Positions 63,940-64,000 of a DNA stretch of 64,000 nt are shown here, in pieces; the first letter of the stretch is position 1, and every line of letters starts with the position of its first letter. The notes under the pieces were generated by a model, which saw only the letters and a list, made by a program, of their open reading frames with translations, was not told the DNA's origin and did not search any database. The DNA comes from Paraburkholderia diazotrophica (GTDB lineage: Bacteria; Pseudomonadota; Gammaproteobacteria; Burkholderiales; Burkholderiaceae), in assembly GCF_900108945.1 (NCBI RefSeq), contig NZ_FNYE01000015.1, positions 1 through 64,000 on the forward strand, read 5' to 3'. The translations under genes were made by a program, and so were the position numbers.

Positions 63940-64000
63940 TCAGCGGGTCGCGATTGCGGCCGCCGCGCCCGCCATCATCGTCGCGCTGGCGCGGTTCGCG
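63940..64000 (-). CDS. 3' end of a further gene, probably LysE family
   Basis: The last 19 codons in this frame read NRASATMMAGAAAAIATR and stop at 63940. The pattern resembles the C-terminus of LysE/RhtB exporters, but the piece is too short for certainty. The rest lies beyond the window. Confidence 0.4.
   Translation of the reverse strand, partial: ANRASATMMAGAAAAIATR

Overview
The window is a high-GC chromosomal segment from a betaproteobacterium, most likely Paraburkholderia or a close Burkholderia relative. I infer this from the strong G/C third-position bias, the gene families present (DUF4148 and DUF2968-like periplasmic proteins, OFA-type MFS carrier, acetone carboxylase with an AcoR-like activator, MHYT-GGDEF-EAL protein, an aspartate carbamoyltransferase with an N-terminal extension) and an intergenic repeat of a kind I associate with Paraburkholderia. 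No rRNA, tRNA, prophage, insertion sequence or CRISPR array was recognised. The content is mostly metabolic accessory genes with many LysR-type regulators.

Layout. 1-5.6 kb: 3' part of an oxalate/formate-type MFS carrier, a LysR regulator, an aldehyde dehydrogenase, then on the minus strand a ketopantoate-reductase-like enzyme and a LysE exporter. 5.7-10.6 kb: a frameshifted lipoprotein gene, a glycosyltransferase-like gene, a DUF2252 gene interrupted by one in-frame TGA, a GlsB/YeaQ membrane protein and a polysaccharide deacetylase. 10.9-15.0 kb: LysR, D-amino acid dehydrogenase, GltI-like binding protein and SDR, probably an amino-acid catabolic operon. 15.1-19.5 kb: an OXRED-like small protein, a sirtuin, a DUF938 methyltransferase, 6-phosphogluconate dehydrogenase and a DUF4148 protein. 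19.6-25.0 kb: DUF2968-like protein, cupin, NlpD-like lipoprotein, a small double-glycine-leader peptide and an unusual NRAMP-like transporter.

25.8-27.6 kb: cobalt-type nitrile hydratase alpha, beta and activator genes with overlapping ends. 27.6-30.8 kb: a tiny Pro/Asp-rich gene behind a 15-bp tandem array, a PIG-L deacetylase, a MocA-like nucleotidyltransferase and about 1 kb of repeats forming a large inverted repeat. 30.8-34.8 kb: paoABC-type molybdenum aldehyde oxidoreductase; the MocA-like gene may supply its cytosine-dinucleotide cofactor. 35.5-43.0 kb: acetone carboxylase acxABC and a sigma-54 activator, with good -24/-12 elements before acxA and before the activator gene.

43-51 kb: Nudix, Raf-kinase-inhibitor-like protein, NAD-binding protein, pyrB, a DapA-family aldolase, then a cell-shape module (M23 peptidase, small membrane coiled-coil protein, bactofilin). 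51-64 kb: MHYT-GGDEF-EAL protein, rdgC, a second orphan GltI-like protein, a LysR/NmrA divergent pair, an FdhF/YdeP-type molybdoenzyme divergent from a MocR-type regulator, a winged-helix protein, an FUSC transporter and the 3' end of another gene.

All assignments come from reading the sequence; no database search was run.
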